64,000 bases of DNA from Acidovorax_G lacteus (GCF_039540375.1 NZ_BAABEX010000013.1:218552-282551), one strand, 5' to 3'; positions 33,906 to 43,230 are shown, numbered from the stretch's first letter. Notes: generated by a model from the letters alone, not told the origin. A program made the numbers and translations.

Positions 33906-34369
33906 TCGCCGTGTTGCAGCGCGTGGCCCAGGCCCGTGTGGAAGTGTCGGGCCACGTGGTCGGGGCCATCGGCCCGGGCCTGCTGGTGCTGGTGTGCGCC
34001 GAGCGCGGAGACACCGAGGCCGAGGCTGAGCGCCTGCTGGCCAAGATCCTGAAGCTGCGCATCTTCAGCGACGAGGCCGGCAAGATGAACCGCAGCGTGC
34101 AAGACCTGGATGGCCAGGGCCGCTGCGGCGGCCTGCTGGTGGTGAGCCAGTTCACGCTGGCGGCCGACACCGCAGGCGGCAACCGGCCCAGCTTCACCCA
34201 GGCCGCAGCGCCAGACGACGGCCGCCGCCTGTACGAACACTTCGTGGCCCGCGCCCGCGTGCAGCACCCCGAAGTGGCCACGGGTCAGTTCGCGGCTGAC
34301 ATGCAGGTGCACCTGGTCAACGACGGGCCGGTGACGATCCCGATGCGCATGGCACCCGCTGCTGCCTGA
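33902..34369 (+). CDS. dtd: D-aminoacyl-tRNA deacylase
   Basis: 155 aa, a normal length. ATG 33902 overlaps the CDF stop (ATGA), implying translational coupling. Dtd removes D-amino acids (and glycine) mischarged onto tRNA. The motif SQFTLA carries the catalytic Thr, and the second family motif appears as NDGPVT near the C-terminus. IGPGLLVLVCAERGDTE is also typical. Confidence 0.96.
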   Translation: MIAVLQRVAQARVEVSGHVVGAIGPGLLVLVCAERGDTEAEAERLLAKILKLRIFSDEAGKMNRSVQDLDGQGRCGGLLVVSQFTLAADTAGGNRPSFTQAAAPDDGRRLYEHFVARARVQHPEVATGQFAADMQVHLVNDGPVTIPMRMAPAAA

Positions 34370-34377
34370 GTGTGTTT

Positions 34378-34422
34378 GCTATTGATTAGGTAGCTGCTCG
34401 TGCTTGATTAATAAGCACGAGC
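34378..34422 (-). repeat. Dispersed compound hairpin repeat, copy 4 (reverse orientation)
   Basis: GCTAT...TAGC (34378-34394) precedes GCTCGTGCTT (34396-34405), which pairs perfectly with AAGCACGAGC (34413-34422). The order is reversed relative to copy 1. It sits between the convergent dtd and TSUP stops, where it could serve as a bidirectional terminator. Confidence 0.85.
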
Positions 34423-34451
34423 GGCCAAAAACACCCCAAGGTCGCTGCCGC

Positions 34452-35195
34452 TCAACCCCGGGCAAAAAAGAGCGCCGCCATGGTCAGGCCCGTGGCCACG
34501 ATGCCCGCGCGCAGCCATTGGGCCGGAATGCGCCGCGCCACGCGCGCGCCGCCGTAGCCGCCCAGGGTGGCGGCCACCATCATCATCAGCGCCTCGGGCC
34601 AGTGCACCAGCCCCCCGGCCGCGTAGATGGCCACGGCAATGGCCGTGAGCAGGGCCGACACCCAGTTCTTGAGCCCGTTCATGGCGTTGAGCTGCGTCTG
34701 TCCCAGCAGCCCGAACAGCGCGAGCAGCAGGATGCCCAGGCCGCCATTGAAATACCCGCCGTACCCCGCCACGGCCAGCACGCCCACGACCGCGCGCGTG
34801 CGCGACGGAGCGCCCGTGCCCGCCAGGCGCGCACGCAGTTGCGGCCCGAAGGCGAACAGCGCCGTGGCCGCCAGCAGCAGCCAGGGCACCACACGGCGGA
34901 AGGTGGCGTCGGGCGTGAGCAGCAGCAGGGCCGCACCGGCTGCGCCCCCCACGAGCGAGAGCGCGACGATCAGCCGCATGCTCAGCCCAGGCGGCGGGGC
35001 GGTGTCTTCCCGAAAGCCCCAGGCCCCGGCGATGTACCCGGGCAGCAGCGCCACCGTGCCCGTGGCATTGGCCGCCACGGGCGGCACGCCCGCATACACG
35101 AGCGCGGGCAGGGTCAGAAAACTGCCGCCCCCGGCAACGGCATTGAGGGCGCCGGCCACGAAGGCGGCCGACAGCAGCACAGCGGTATCGAACAT
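34452..35195 (-). CDS. TauE/SafE-family (TSUP) membrane permease
   Basis: 247 aa with about seven or eight membrane helices. The N-terminal FVAGALNAVAGGGSFLTLPAL is the classic first repeat of the family, and YGGYFNGGLGILLLALFGL the second. Family members export sulfite, sulfonates or organic acids. The substrate is unknown. It is downstream of ybeY on the same strand with a 138-nt gap that shows no other gene. Confidence 0.92.
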   Translation of the reverse strand: MFDTAVLLSAAFVAGALNAVAGGGSFLTLPALVYAGVPPVAANATGTVALLPGYIAGAWGFREDTAPPPGLSMRLIVALSLVGGAAGAALLLLTPDATFRRVVPWLLLAATALFAFGPQLRARLAGTGAPSRTRAVVGVLAVAGYGGYFNGGLGILLLALFGLLGQTQLNAMNGLKNWVSALLTAIAVAIYAAGGLVHWPEALMMMVAATLGGYGGARVARRIPAQWLRAGIVATGLTMAALFFARG

Positions 35196-35333
35196 GGCAT
35201 CTCCTGCACCCGATGCTAGTCGGTGGCGGCGGCGCGATTGCGCGCCTTTGGGGCACAGGTCTTTTGCACCTCGGTGGGGCAGCCGGCAAGCCCTGCCGGT
35301 GGCGCAGCGCTGCGCACGCGGGCGGGCGGCCCG

Positions 35334-35804
35334 TCAGGCCGCGTTGGCGTCCGCGTACGGGTCGTCGTAGCCCAGTTCGCACAGGATGTCGGTTTCGTAG
35401 GCCTCCATCTCGCGTGCGTCTTCGTCGCTGGTTTCGTGGTCCCAGCCCTGCGCATGCAGCGTGCCGTGCACCAGCAGGTGGGCGTAGTGGGCTTCGAGCG
35501 TCTTGCCCAGCGCGGCGGCTTCTTGCGCCACCACCGGGGCGCACAGCACGAGGTCGGCCACGGCCACGGGCTCCTGCTGGTAGTCGAAGGTGAGCACGTT
35601 GGTGGCGTAGTCCTTGTGCCGGTAGGTCCGGTTGAGCGACTGGCCTTCCTCGGCATCGACGATGCGCACAGTGATCTCGGCGTCCACCGCCAGCGCATGG
35701 CGGATCCAGCGCGCCACCTTGTGGCGGGGCAGGGCGGCGCGGTGCGCAGCCACGCCGTCAAAGCGCGCAAATTGCAGCGACAGGGTGAGTTGGTTTAAAG
35801 CCAT
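35334..35804 (-). CDS. ybeY: Endoribonuclease YbeY
   Basis: 156 aa. YbeY is a zinc-dependent RNase needed for 16S rRNA 3'-end maturation and ribosome quality control. The metal motif H3XH5XH is HLLVHGTLHAQGWDHE. RIVDAEEGQSLNRTYR and KDYATNVLTF are also family markers. It follows phoH on the same strand, the usual bacterial arrangement, but with an unusually long 202-nt spacer that contains a repeat and a long hairpin. Confidence 0.96.
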   Translation of the reverse strand: MALNQLTLSLQFARFDGVAAHRAALPRHKVARWIRHALAVDAEITVRIVDAEEGQSLNRTYRHKDYATNVLTFDYQQEPVAVADLVLCAPVVAQEAAALGKTLEAHYAHLLVHGTLHAQGWDHETSDEDAREMEAYETDILCELGYDDPYADANAA

Positions 35805-35815
35805 TTTGGCCTCCG

Positions 35816-35857
35816 GTGCTTGTCAGAAAAGCACAAGCAGCTATTGAATTGATAGTG
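35816..35857 (+). repeat. Dispersed compound hairpin repeat, copy 5
   Basis: TGCTT...AAGCA with flanking G/C pairs, then GCTATTGAATTGATAGT. It begins 12 nt upstream of the ybeY start codon (the gene reads leftward), so it lies in the ybeY leader of any phoH-ybeY transcript. Confidence 0.8.
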
Positions 35858-35952
35858 TTTTATGGCGCTGCGCACCGCCCCTGGCCCTGGAAACTGGCGC
35901 GCCCCAGGCCCGCAGACGCCGCGCAAGGGCCGCCCCGCCGCGCTGGCGTCGT

Positions 35953-35991
35953 CCCCCTTCCCGAATCGCGCAGCGATTCGAGAGAAGGGGG
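35953..35991. repeat. Long interrupted hairpin between phoH and ybeY
   Basis: CCCCCTT (35953-35959) pairs with AAGGGGG (35985-35991). Inside, CGAATCGC (35962-35969) pairs with GCGATTCG (35973-35980) around a GCA loop. It lies 15 nt after the phoH stop. No T tract follows in the phoH direction, so attenuation or RNA processing is as likely as termination. Confidence 0.6.
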
Positions 35992-36006
35992 AAGGCCCGC
36001 AGGGCC

Positions 36007-36948
36007 TCAGGGGGGTGTCCCTTTCTTCGCGTCGTAGGCGTCGACGATGCGGGCCACCAGCGGGTGGCGCACCACGTCGGCGCTGGTAAAGCGCGTGACG
36101 GCAATGCCCTTGACGCGCTTGAGCACGCGCTCGGCGTCGATCAGGCCGCTCATCGCGCCCTTGGGCAGGTCGATCTGGCTTACGTCGCCCGTGACCACGG
36201 CCTTGGCCCCGAAGCCGATGCGGGTGAGGAACATCTTCATCTGCTCGGGGGTGGTGTTCTGGGCTTCGTCCAGGATCACGAAGGCGTTGTTCAGCGTGCG
36301 GCCGCGCATGAAGGCCAGCGGTGCGATCTCCAGCGCGTTGCGCTCGAAGGCTTTTTGCACCTTGTCGTAGCCCATCAGCTCGTACAGCGCGTCGTACAGC
36401 GGGCGCAGGTAGGGGTCCACCTTCTGGGCCAGGTCGCCGGGCAGAAAGCCCAGGCGCTCACCGGCCTCGACCGCCGGGCGGGTGAGCACGATGCGCTGCA
36501 CGCTGCTGCGCTCGAGCGCGTCCACCGCGCTGGCCACGGCCAGGTAGGTTTTGCCCGTGCCCGCGGGGCCGATGCCGAAGGTGATGTCGTGCGTGGCAAT
36601 GTTCTGCAGGTACAGGTTCTGCGTCGCGGTGCGGCCGCGCAGGTCGGCGCGGCGGGTGTTGAGCACCACGGCGTCTTCGGGGGCGGTGATCAAGGCTTCG
36701 TCGCCCGCGAGCATGAGCTGGATCTGCTGCTCGGAGATCGGATCGTCCGCCATCTCGTACAGCGCCTGCAGCAGCTCCATGGCCTGCTGTGCGCCGGCCT
36801 TGGGACCGTCCACCTTGAACTGCTCGTGCCGGTGCGCGATGCGCACGTTCAGCGCCGCCTCGATCTGGCGCATGTGCGCGTCTGCCGGGCCGCACAGGTG
36901 AGACAGCCGCAGGTTGTTGTGGGGGGTGAAGGTGTGGCGCAGGATCAC
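36007..36948 (-). CDS. PhoH-family ATPase (YbeZ-like)
   Basis: 313 aa from the GTG at 36948; no ATG fits the family N-terminus (ILRHTFTPHNN). An N-terminal ~100-residue RNA-binding-like region precedes the P-loop domain: Walker A GPAGTGKTYLA, LTRPAVEAGERLGFLPGDL, and Walker B FVILDEAQN. The protein is a putative ATP-dependent RNA helicase-like partner of YbeY. It is divergent from ruvA with a 75-nt shared upstream region. Confidence 0.93.
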   Translation of the reverse strand: MILRHTFTPHNNLRLSHLCGPADAHMRQIEAALNVRIAHRHEQFKVDGPKAGAQQAMELLQALYEMADDPISEQQIQLMLAGDEALITAPEDAVVLNTRRADLRGRTATQNLYLQNIATHDITFGIGPAGTGKTYLAVASAVDALERSSVQRIVLTRPAVEAGERLGFLPGDLAQKVDPYLRPLYDALYELMGYDKVQKAFERNALEIAPLAFMRGRTLNNAFVILDEAQNTTPEQMKMFLTRIGFGAKAVVTGDVSQIDLPKGAMSGLIDAERVLKRVKGIAVTRFTSADVVRHPLVARIVDAYDAKKGTPP

Positions 36949-37023
36949 GCGGATAATTCCAGTCGGACGGGAAACGCCGGGCGGCGCGGCGCAGCATGCG
37001 CCCGGGCCCCGCAAAGGACACCA

Positions 37024-37596
37024 ATGATAGGCAAATTGACCGGCACGCTGCTGGAGAAGAATCCGCCCGAGGTCGTGGTCGACTGCCACGGCGTGGGCTA
37101 CGAGGTGCAGGTGCCCATGAGCACCTTCTACAACCTGCCGGCTGCGGGTGAGCGTGTGGCCCTGCTCACCCACTTTGTGGTGCGCGAAGACGCGCAACTG
37201 CTCTACGGCTTTGGCACCGCCGCCGAGCGCCAGGCCTTTCGCGAGCTCATCAAGATCAGCGGCGTGGGGCCGCGCACGGCGCTGTCCATCCTGAGCGGCA
37301 TGGGCGTGAACGATCTGGCCCAGGCCGTGTCGCTGCAAGAGGCCGGGCGACTGGTCAAGGTACCGGGCATCGGCAAGAAGACGGCCGAGCGCCTGCTGCT
37401 CGAACTCAAGGGCAAGCTCGGGGCCGACATGGGCGCGCGTGCCCATGCCACCACCGACGCGCAGGCCGACATTCTGCAGGCGCTGCTGGCCCTGGGCTAC
37501 AACGACAAGGAAGCTGCGGCCGCGCTCAAGGCGCTGCCCGCCGATGTGGGCGTGAGCGACGGGATTAAGCTGGCGCTCAAGACGCTCGCCAAGTAG
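37024..37596 (+). CDS. ruvA: Holliday junction branch migration protein RuvA
   Basis: 190 aa. Domain I begins MIGKLTGTLLEKNPPEVVVD, domain II has two helix-hairpin-helix motifs (ISGVGPRTALSILSGMG and VPGIGKKTAERLLLEL), and domain III ends the protein. RuvA tetramers hold the four-way junction for RuvB. ruvB is not the next gene: a secreted protease gene lies between. Confidence 0.97.
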   Translation: MIGKLTGTLLEKNPPEVVVDCHGVGYEVQVPMSTFYNLPAAGERVALLTHFVVREDAQLLYGFGTAAERQAFRELIKISGVGPRTALSILSGMGVNDLAQAVSLQEAGRLVKVPGIGKKTAERLLLELKGKLGADMGARAHATTDAQADILQALLALGYNDKEAAAALKALPADVGVSDGIKLALKTLAK

Positions 37597-37672
37597 CATC
37601 GGGCGGGTGCGCCCATGCGGCGCCAGCCTGCCGACGGCCGCACGCGCGGCCACCTCTCAGGGAAGCATTGTC

Positions 37673-39589
37673 ATGACCACCTTTGTGCACCGCATCTGGG
37701 CGCCCGCGTTGGCGGCCCTCACTCTGGCCCTTTCCGCCTGTGGCGGCGGGGGCGCACCCCAGGCCACCCAGGCCCAGACGGCGGCCGCGCCCGTGCTGCG
37801 TGTGGACGGCTGGACGCAGCCGGCCTACAACACGGCTTCGGTGGGCACCATCAAGTCCCGCGCGCTCGACGCCCGTCCTGTGGCCGTGCGCATCGTGCTG
37901 CCCGCACTCGCAGCCGAAAAGACGGCCATCGCCAGCGGCCCCGGGCCCCAGCTGATCGGCCTGGCGCGCGACGTGGCGGCCACCCGCTCGGCCGAGGCCA
38001 CGCGCAGCCAGTGGGCCTGGAAGCCCACCGCCGCCGGTGGCGCCGTGGCGGCCCTGAGCTTCACCGCCCGTGACGCCAAGGCCTTGCGCCTGGGGGTGTC
38101 GGTGGAGGCCCTGCCCGGCAGTGCCGTGCTGCGCGTGTACAGCCAGGCGCATCCGTCGCAGGTGTATCAAATCTCTGGTCAAGAGGTGCTGCAGCGTGTG
38201 CAGACCAACCTGGATGCAGGCACGCCCGAGGCCGAAGCCCGCCTCTGGTGGACGCCCGACATCGCGGGCGAGGAAGCCACGGTCGAGATCGAGCTGCCCG
38301 CCGGTACGCCGGTGGCCGCGGTGCGCGTCGCCGTGCCGCGCCTGTCGCACATCTTTGAAGACCTGAGTCTGCCCACCGCGCAGGAAGAAGCGCTGCTTGC
38401 CAAGATCAACGAGTCGGCTTCCTGCCACCTGGATGCGACCTGCTACGACACCTACGCCAACCAGCGCAATGCCATGGCCCGCATGATCTACACCCGCGAC
38501 GGCCTGACCTATCTGTGCACAGGCACGCTGCTCAACGACGCCAATGCCTCGGGCACACCGTACTTCCTCACGGCCAACCACTGCATTTCCACGCAGGCGT
38601 CGGCGTCGAGCCTGATCACCGACTGGTTCTACCGCGCGCCCACCTGCAACAGCCGCACCCTGAGCACCGCCACCACGCGCCGCATGGGCGGTGCCGCGCT
38701 GCTGTATGCGAGCGACAGCACCGACATGACGCTGCTGCGCCTGAACGACACGCCGCCGCCGGGCGCCTTCTTCGCGGGCTGGGACGCCAATGCGCAAGGC
38801 CTGGGCACCAGCATCGTGGGCCTGCACCACCCGCGCGGTGACTTGCTGAAGGCCACTTTTGGCAGCATCAGCGGCCAGTCGTCGTGCGCGTCTTCGGGCG
38901 GCACGCAGTTCCAGTGTGTGGGCACCACCGGCAACTTCCACCGCGTGACCTGGACCCAGGGCACCACCGAAGGCGGCAGCAGCGGCTCGTCGATCTTCAA
39001 GGACGGCACGCACGTGGTGGGCACGTTGTACGGAGGCTCGTCCACCTGCACGGCCATTGGCTCGCCCGAGTTCTATGGCCGCTTCGACGTGGCCTACAAC
39101 GCGGCGCTCAAGCAGTGGCTGGGGGCGAGCAGCGGTGGCAGTGGCCGCAGCCCGGTCTATCGCTTCTACAACAGCAGCACGGGTGCGCACTTCTTCACCA
39201 CCAACGCAGCCGAGCGCGACTTCGTGATCCAGACGTATCCGCAGTTTGCCTACGAAAACATCGCGTTCTATGCCTATGCCAACCCCACGGCAGGGCAGAG
39301 CACGGTGTTCCGTTTCTTCAACACGGGCAATGGTGCGCACTTCTACACCATCAACCCGCTGGAGCGCGATTTCGTGATCCAGAACTACCCGGTGTTCAAG
39401 TACGAAGGCCCGATCTGGTACGCGCAGACCGCCGCGGGTAATGGGGCCGTTCCCATCTACCGCTTCTACCGCCCGAAGTCGGGCACGCACTTCTACACGA
39501 TCAATCCTCTGGAGCGCGACTTCGTGATCCAGAACTACAAGGACTACCAGTTCGAAGACGTGGCCTACTACGCGTGGACCGCCCAGTAA
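37673..39589 (+). CDS. Trypsin-like serine protease lipoprotein with three C-terminal DUF5648 repeats
   Basis: 638 aa from ATG 37673. The signal peptide ends in the lipobox LSAC (then Gly-rich), predicting a lipoprotein. The protease domain resembles lysyl endopeptidase-type enzymes: FLTANHC (His303), STDMTLLRL (Asp351) and EGGSSGSSIF (Ser437), with several Cys pairs. Three ~44-residue repeats of the form YRFYN..TGAHFFTTN..ERDFVIQ occupy ~505-638, matching the DUF5648 repeat often found at surfaces of bacterial exoproteins. The gene sits between ruvA and ruvB, which are normally adjacent, so it looks like a later insertion. Confidence 0.9.
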   Translation: MTTFVHRIWAPALAALTLALSACGGGGAPQATQAQTAAAPVLRVDGWTQPAYNTASVGTIKSRALDARPVAVRIVLPALAAEKTAIASGPGPQLIGLARDVAATRSAEATRSQWAWKPTAAGGAVAALSFTARDAKALRLGVSVEALPGSAVLRVYSQAHPSQVYQISGQEVLQRVQTNLDAGTPEAEARLWWTPDIAGEEATVEIELPAGTPVAAVRVAVPRLSHIFEDLSLPTAQEEALLAKINESASCHLDATCYDTYANQRNAMARMIYTRDGLTYLCTGTLLNDANASGTPYFLTANHCISTQASASSLITDWFYRAPTCNSRTLSTATTRRMGGAALLYASDSTDMTLLRLNDTPPPGAFFAGWDANAQGLGTSIVGLHHPRGDLLKATFGSISGQSSCASSGGTQFQCVGTTGNFHRVTWTQGTTEGGSSGSSIFKDGTHVVGTLYGGSSTCTAIGSPEFYGRFDVAYNAALKQWLGASSGGSGRSPVYRFYNSSTGAHFFTTNAAERDFVIQTYPQFAYENIAFYAYANPTAGQSTVFRFFNTGNGAHFYTINPLERDFVIQNYPVFKYEGPIWYAQTAAGNGAVPIYRFYRPKSGTHFYTINPLERDFVIQNYKDYQFEDVAYYAWTAQ

Positions 39590-39614
39590 GCCCTGGCTCC
39601 GCGCTACGCACCGC

Positions 39615-40673
39615 ATGACGATCCAGACCGACGATTTCGCCCCGCCACCGCCCAAGCGTGTGGTGTCTGCCGCCCCGGCTTCGCCGCAGGAGGAAGCCCT
39701 GGAGCGCGCCCTGCGCCCCAAGGTGCTGCGCGACTACGTGGGCCAGGCCAAGGCGCGCGAGCAGCTTGAGATCTTCATCGGTGCGGCCAACAAGCGCGGC
39801 GAGGCGCTCGACCATGTGCTGCTGTTCGGCCCGCCGGGCCTGGGCAAGACCACGCTGTCGCACATCATCGCGGCCGAGCTGGGCGTGAACCTGCGCCAAA
39901 CCAGCGGGCCGGTGCTGGAAAAGCCCAAGGATCTGGCGGCGCTGCTCACCAACCTCGAGAAGAACGACGTTCTGTTCATCGACGAGATCCACCGCCTGTC
40001 GCCCGTGGTCGAGGAAATCCTCTACCCGGCGCTCGAGGACTACCAGATCGACATCATGATCGGCGAAGGCCCGGCGGCGCGCAGCATCAAGCTCGACCTG
40101 CAACCCTTCACGCTGGTGGGGGCCACCACGCGTGCGGGCATGCTCACCAACCCGTTGCGCGACCGTTTCGGCATCGTGGCGCGGCTGGAGTTCTACACAC
40201 CCGACGAGCTGGCGCTGATCGTCACGCGCAGCGCCGGGCTGCTGCAGGCGCCCATCGACGCCGACGGTGCGTTCGAGATCGCGCGCCGCTCGCGCGGCAC
40301 GCCGCGCATTGCCAACCGCCTGCTGCGCCGCGTGCGCGACTACGCCGAGGTCAAGGGCAACGGCCGCATCACGGTGGACATCGCCGGGCGTGCGCTGGCC
40401 ATGCTCGACGTGGACCCGCAGGGTTTTGACGTGATGGACCGCAAACTGCTCGAAGCCGTGATCCACCGCTTTGACGGTGGCCCCGTTGGCCTGGACAACA
40501 TTGCCGCGAGCATCGGCGAGGAGTCGGGCACCATCGAAGACGTGATCGAGCCCTACCTGATCCAGCAGGGCTACCTGCAGCGCACCCCACGCGGGCGCAT
40601 TGCCACGCTGGCAGCCTACCGGCACCTGGGCGTCACGCCTCCGCAGGCCGCTGGCGGCCTGTTTGCGGAGTAG
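39615..40673 (+). CDS. ruvB: Holliday junction helicase RuvB
   Basis: 352 aa. Walker A is GPPGLGKTTL, Walker B VLFIDEIHRLS, sensor 1 GATTRAGML, and the arginine finger region DRFGIVARLEFY. The winged-helix C-terminal domain carries RTPRGRIATLAAYRHLG. The protein drives branch migration with RuvA. It starts 25 nt after the protease gene, suggesting read-through transcription. Confidence 0.97.
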   Translation: MTIQTDDFAPPPPKRVVSAAPASPQEEALERALRPKVLRDYVGQAKAREQLEIFIGAANKRGEALDHVLLFGPPGLGKTTLSHIIAAELGVNLRQTSGPVLEKPKDLAALLTNLEKNDVLFIDEIHRLSPVVEEILYPALEDYQIDIMIGEGPAARSIKLDLQPFTLVGATTRAGMLTNPLRDRFGIVARLEFYTPDELALIVTRSAGLLQAPIDADGAFEIARRSRGTPRIANRLLRRVRDYAEVKGNGRITVDIAGRALAMLDVDPQGFDVMDRKLLEAVIHRFDGGPVGLDNIAASIGEESGTIEDVIEPYLIQQGYLQRTPRGRIATLAAYRHLGVTPPQAAGGLFAE

Positions 40674-40681
40674 GGGCGGCC

Positions 40682-41989
40682 ATGGCACAGCCGGCCGCTT
40701 TGCCGTACCGCCGTTACGCCGGGTGGGCCGTGGCCGGTGCCGTGGCGCTGGCACTGGCGGGGGGCGCTACCGCCGTGGCGTTGCGGGGCACGCCGGTCGA
40801 GATCGTGCCCGTGCAGGCGGCTCCGCTGGTGCGCACGCTGCAGTTTTCGGCCCGCGTGGCCACGGTGTCCCGCGTCGATGTGGGCAGCACCGTCACCGGC
40901 CGCGTGGCGCAGGTGGCGGCGGCCGAGGGCGCGCAGGTGCGTGAGGGGGATCTTTTGGTGCTGCTCGAAACCGCCGAACTGCAGGCCGCGCTGGACCAGG
41001 CGATTGCAGCGCAGCAGCAGGCTGCCTCGCGGCTCGCGGGGCTGCGCAGCAGTGGGCGCAGCGCTGCACAGGCCCAACTGGCGCAGACCCAGGCCACGCT
41101 GCAGACCGCCACCGCCCAGCTAGAGCGCGCCCGGCAACTGGTGGCGCAGGGCTTCTACAGCCCGGCCCAGCTCGACGAGGCCCGCCGTGCCGCCGACGTC
41201 GCTCGGGCCCAGCAGCAGGGGGCCCAGGCCCAGGCCGAGGCCAATGCCGACCAGGGCACCGACATCGCCCAAGCCCAGGCCCAGCTCGCGCTCGCCCAGG
41301 CGGCCACGGCGGCCGCCCGCGCCCGCCTGGCGCAAGCGCAGGTGCGCGCCCCGGCCGATGCGCGCGTGCTCCAGCGGTCTGTCGAGCCCGGGCAGATCGT
41401 GCAGCCGGGTAAGGCCTTGCTCAGCCTGGCGCTCGCTGGGCCCACACAGCTCGTCGCCCAGGTGGACGAGCGCTTCCTGGAGCAGTTGCAGCCCGGTCAG
41501 CCCGCCGCCGTGGTGGCCGATGCCTTCCCGGGCCAGCGGTTTGCCGCCCGCGTGCTGTCGTTGGCCCCGGCGGTGAACGCGCAGCGCGGCGCCATTGAAG
41601 TCAAGCTGGCCCTGGCGCAGCAGGTGCCCGAATTCCTGCGGGAAGACATGACCTTGTCGGTGGAAGTCGAAACCGCCCGCCGCGACCGCGCCCTGGTGCT
41701 GCCGCTGGCCGTGGTGCGTGGGGCCGGCCCGGCCGCCGACACCGCGAGCGTACTGGTGGTGCAAGACGGCCGGGCGCAGGAGCGCCGTGTGCGCCTGGGC
41801 TTGCGCTCCCTGGACGCCGCCGAAGTGCTGGAGGGGCTGGCCGAAGGCGAGGCCGTGCTGGCCGGTGCCGCCGTGCAGCCCGGAGACCGCGTGCGGCCCC
41901 GCACCGCCCCGGGTGCAGGCGCAGCGCCATCTGCGCCTGCGCGCAGCCCCGATGCCGGGGCCGCGCTGACCAACGCCATGGGGCGCTGA
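40682..41989 (+). CDS. Periplasmic adaptor (MacA/HlyD-like) of an efflux system
   Basis: 435 aa. An N-terminal membrane anchor (~14-34) is followed by a biotinyl-lipoyl-like domain (VGSTVTGRVAQVAAAEGAQV), a long Gln/Ala-rich coiled-coil hairpin (~95-215), and beta-barrel and membrane-proximal domains. It is first in an operon with an FtsX-type permease and a LolD-type ATPase, so it belongs to a tripartite MacAB-like exporter. No outer-membrane TolC gene is adjacent. The substrate is unknown. Confidence 0.9.
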   Translation: MAQPAALPYRRYAGWAVAGAVALALAGGATAVALRGTPVEIVPVQAAPLVRTLQFSARVATVSRVDVGSTVTGRVAQVAAAEGAQVREGDLLVLLETAELQAALDQAIAAQQQAASRLAGLRSSGRSAAQAQLAQTQATLQTATAQLERARQLVAQGFYSPAQLDEARRAADVARAQQQGAQAQAEANADQGTDIAQAQAQLALAQAATAAARARLAQAQVRAPADARVLQRSVEPGQIVQPGKALLSLALAGPTQLVAQVDERFLEQLQPGQPAAVVADAFPGQRFAARVLSLAPAVNAQRGAIEVKLALAQQVPEFLREDMTLSVEVETARRDRALVLPLAVVRGAGPAADTASVLVVQDGRAQERRVRLGLRSLDAAEVLEGLAEGEAVLAGAAVQPGDRVRPRTAPGAGAAPSAPARSPDAGAALTNAMGR

Positions 41990-42003
41990 AGCGGCCCACT
42001 GCC

Positions 42004-43230
42004 ATGGCGTTCTGGCTCGGATTCGAGATGCGTGTGGCGCTGCGCTTTCTGCGCGAAGGGCGCATGCAGAGCGTGCTCATCATCGGTGGGGTGGCGGCTG
42101 GGGTGGCGGTCATCGCCTACATCTCGGCGCTGATCAGCGGCCTGCAGGCCAACACCCTGGCCAAAACCTTGGGCGCACAGGCCCATGTGACCTTGCGTGC
42201 ACCCGAAGACCTGGTGGTGCCCGCGGCCGTGCCGACGCCCGGTGCCGCGGTGCTGACCGAAGCGCAGCCGCGCGCGCAGCGCCTGCGTGCCGTGGTCAAC
42301 TGGCAGGCCCTGGTGCCAGTGCTGGAGGCCCTGCCCGAGGTGGCCGGCGTTTCGCCCATGGTGTCCGGCAGCGGCCTGGCCCTGCGCGGCGAGGCGGCGC
42401 AGTCGATTGCGCTCATGGGGGTGGAACTGGACCGCTACGACCGCATGGTGGGCCTGCGCTCCAAGGTGGTCAGTGGCACGGCGCGCCTGGGGCCGGGCGA
42501 AGCCATTGTGGGCCAGGAACTGGCCCGCGACCTGGGCGTGCGCGTGGGCGACCGCTTCACGGTGCAGACCGGCAGTGTGAGCGACGCAGTGCGCGTGACG
42601 GCGCTGGTCGATCTGGGCGTGAAAGATCTGAACCGCCGCACGGTCATCGTCCCGCTGCGCGCAGCGCAGAACCTGCTGGCCCTGCCCGGCGGTGCGACCC
42701 ACCTCGACCTGACGCTGCGCGACGTATGGACGGCGCAGGCCCTGGCGCAGGCGCTGCAGCAGCGCTTTGCCTACAAGGTGGAGAGCTGGCAGGAAACGAA
42801 CGCCCAGCTGGTGTCGGCGCTGAACGCCCAGTCCATCAGCACCACCATCATCCGGGGCGTGGTGCTGGCCGTGGTGGTGCTGGGCATTGCCAGCGTGCTG
42901 GTGGTGTCCGTGGTGCAAAAGCGCCGTGAGATCGGCATTCTGCGCGCCATGGGGGCCACCCGTGGGCAGGTGTTGCGCGTGTTTTTGGTACAGGGGGCGG
43001 TGGTGGGGGCCCTGGGGTCGGTGCTGGGGGTGCTGCTGGCGGTCGGCCTGATTGCGGCGTTCACACACTTCGTGCGCGGCTCGGACGGACTGCCGCTGTT
43101 CTCCATTGCGCTGCCGCCGCGGCTGGCGCTGCAGGTGGCGCTGGTGGCCACGGTGTGCGGCGTGCTGGCTGCGGTGGCGCCAGCCCGCCGCGCGGCGGCG
43201 CTGGACCCGGCGCAGGCGATTCGGCTGTAG
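42004..43230 (+). CDS. MacB/LolC-type ABC transporter permease (FtsX domain)
   Basis: 408 aa. One N-terminal membrane helix (~23-45), a ~230-residue periplasmic MacB_PCD-like domain, then three C-terminal helices of the FtsX domain with QKRREIGILRAMGATRGQVL at the cytoplasmic loop. This topology is the mechanotransmission type VII ABC fold. The ATPase is a separate protein encoded 100 nt downstream, as in LolCDE, rather than fused as in MacB. Confidence 0.9.
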   Translation: MAFWLGFEMRVALRFLREGRMQSVLIIGGVAAGVAVIAYISALISGLQANTLAKTLGAQAHVTLRAPEDLVVPAAVPTPGAAVLTEAQPRAQRLRAVVNWQALVPVLEALPEVAGVSPMVSGSGLALRGEAAQSIALMGVELDRYDRMVGLRSKVVSGTARLGPGEAIVGQELARDLGVRVGDRFTVQTGSVSDAVRVTALVDLGVKDLNRRTVIVPLRAAQNLLALPGGATHLDLTLRDVWTAQALAQALQQRFAYKVESWQETNAQLVSALNAQSISTTIIRGVVLAVVVLGIASVLVVSVVQKRREIGILRAMGATRGQVLRVFLVQGAVVGALGSVLGVLLAVGLIAAFTHFVRGSDGLPLFSIALPPRLALQVALVATVCGVLAAVAPARRAAALDPAQAIRL

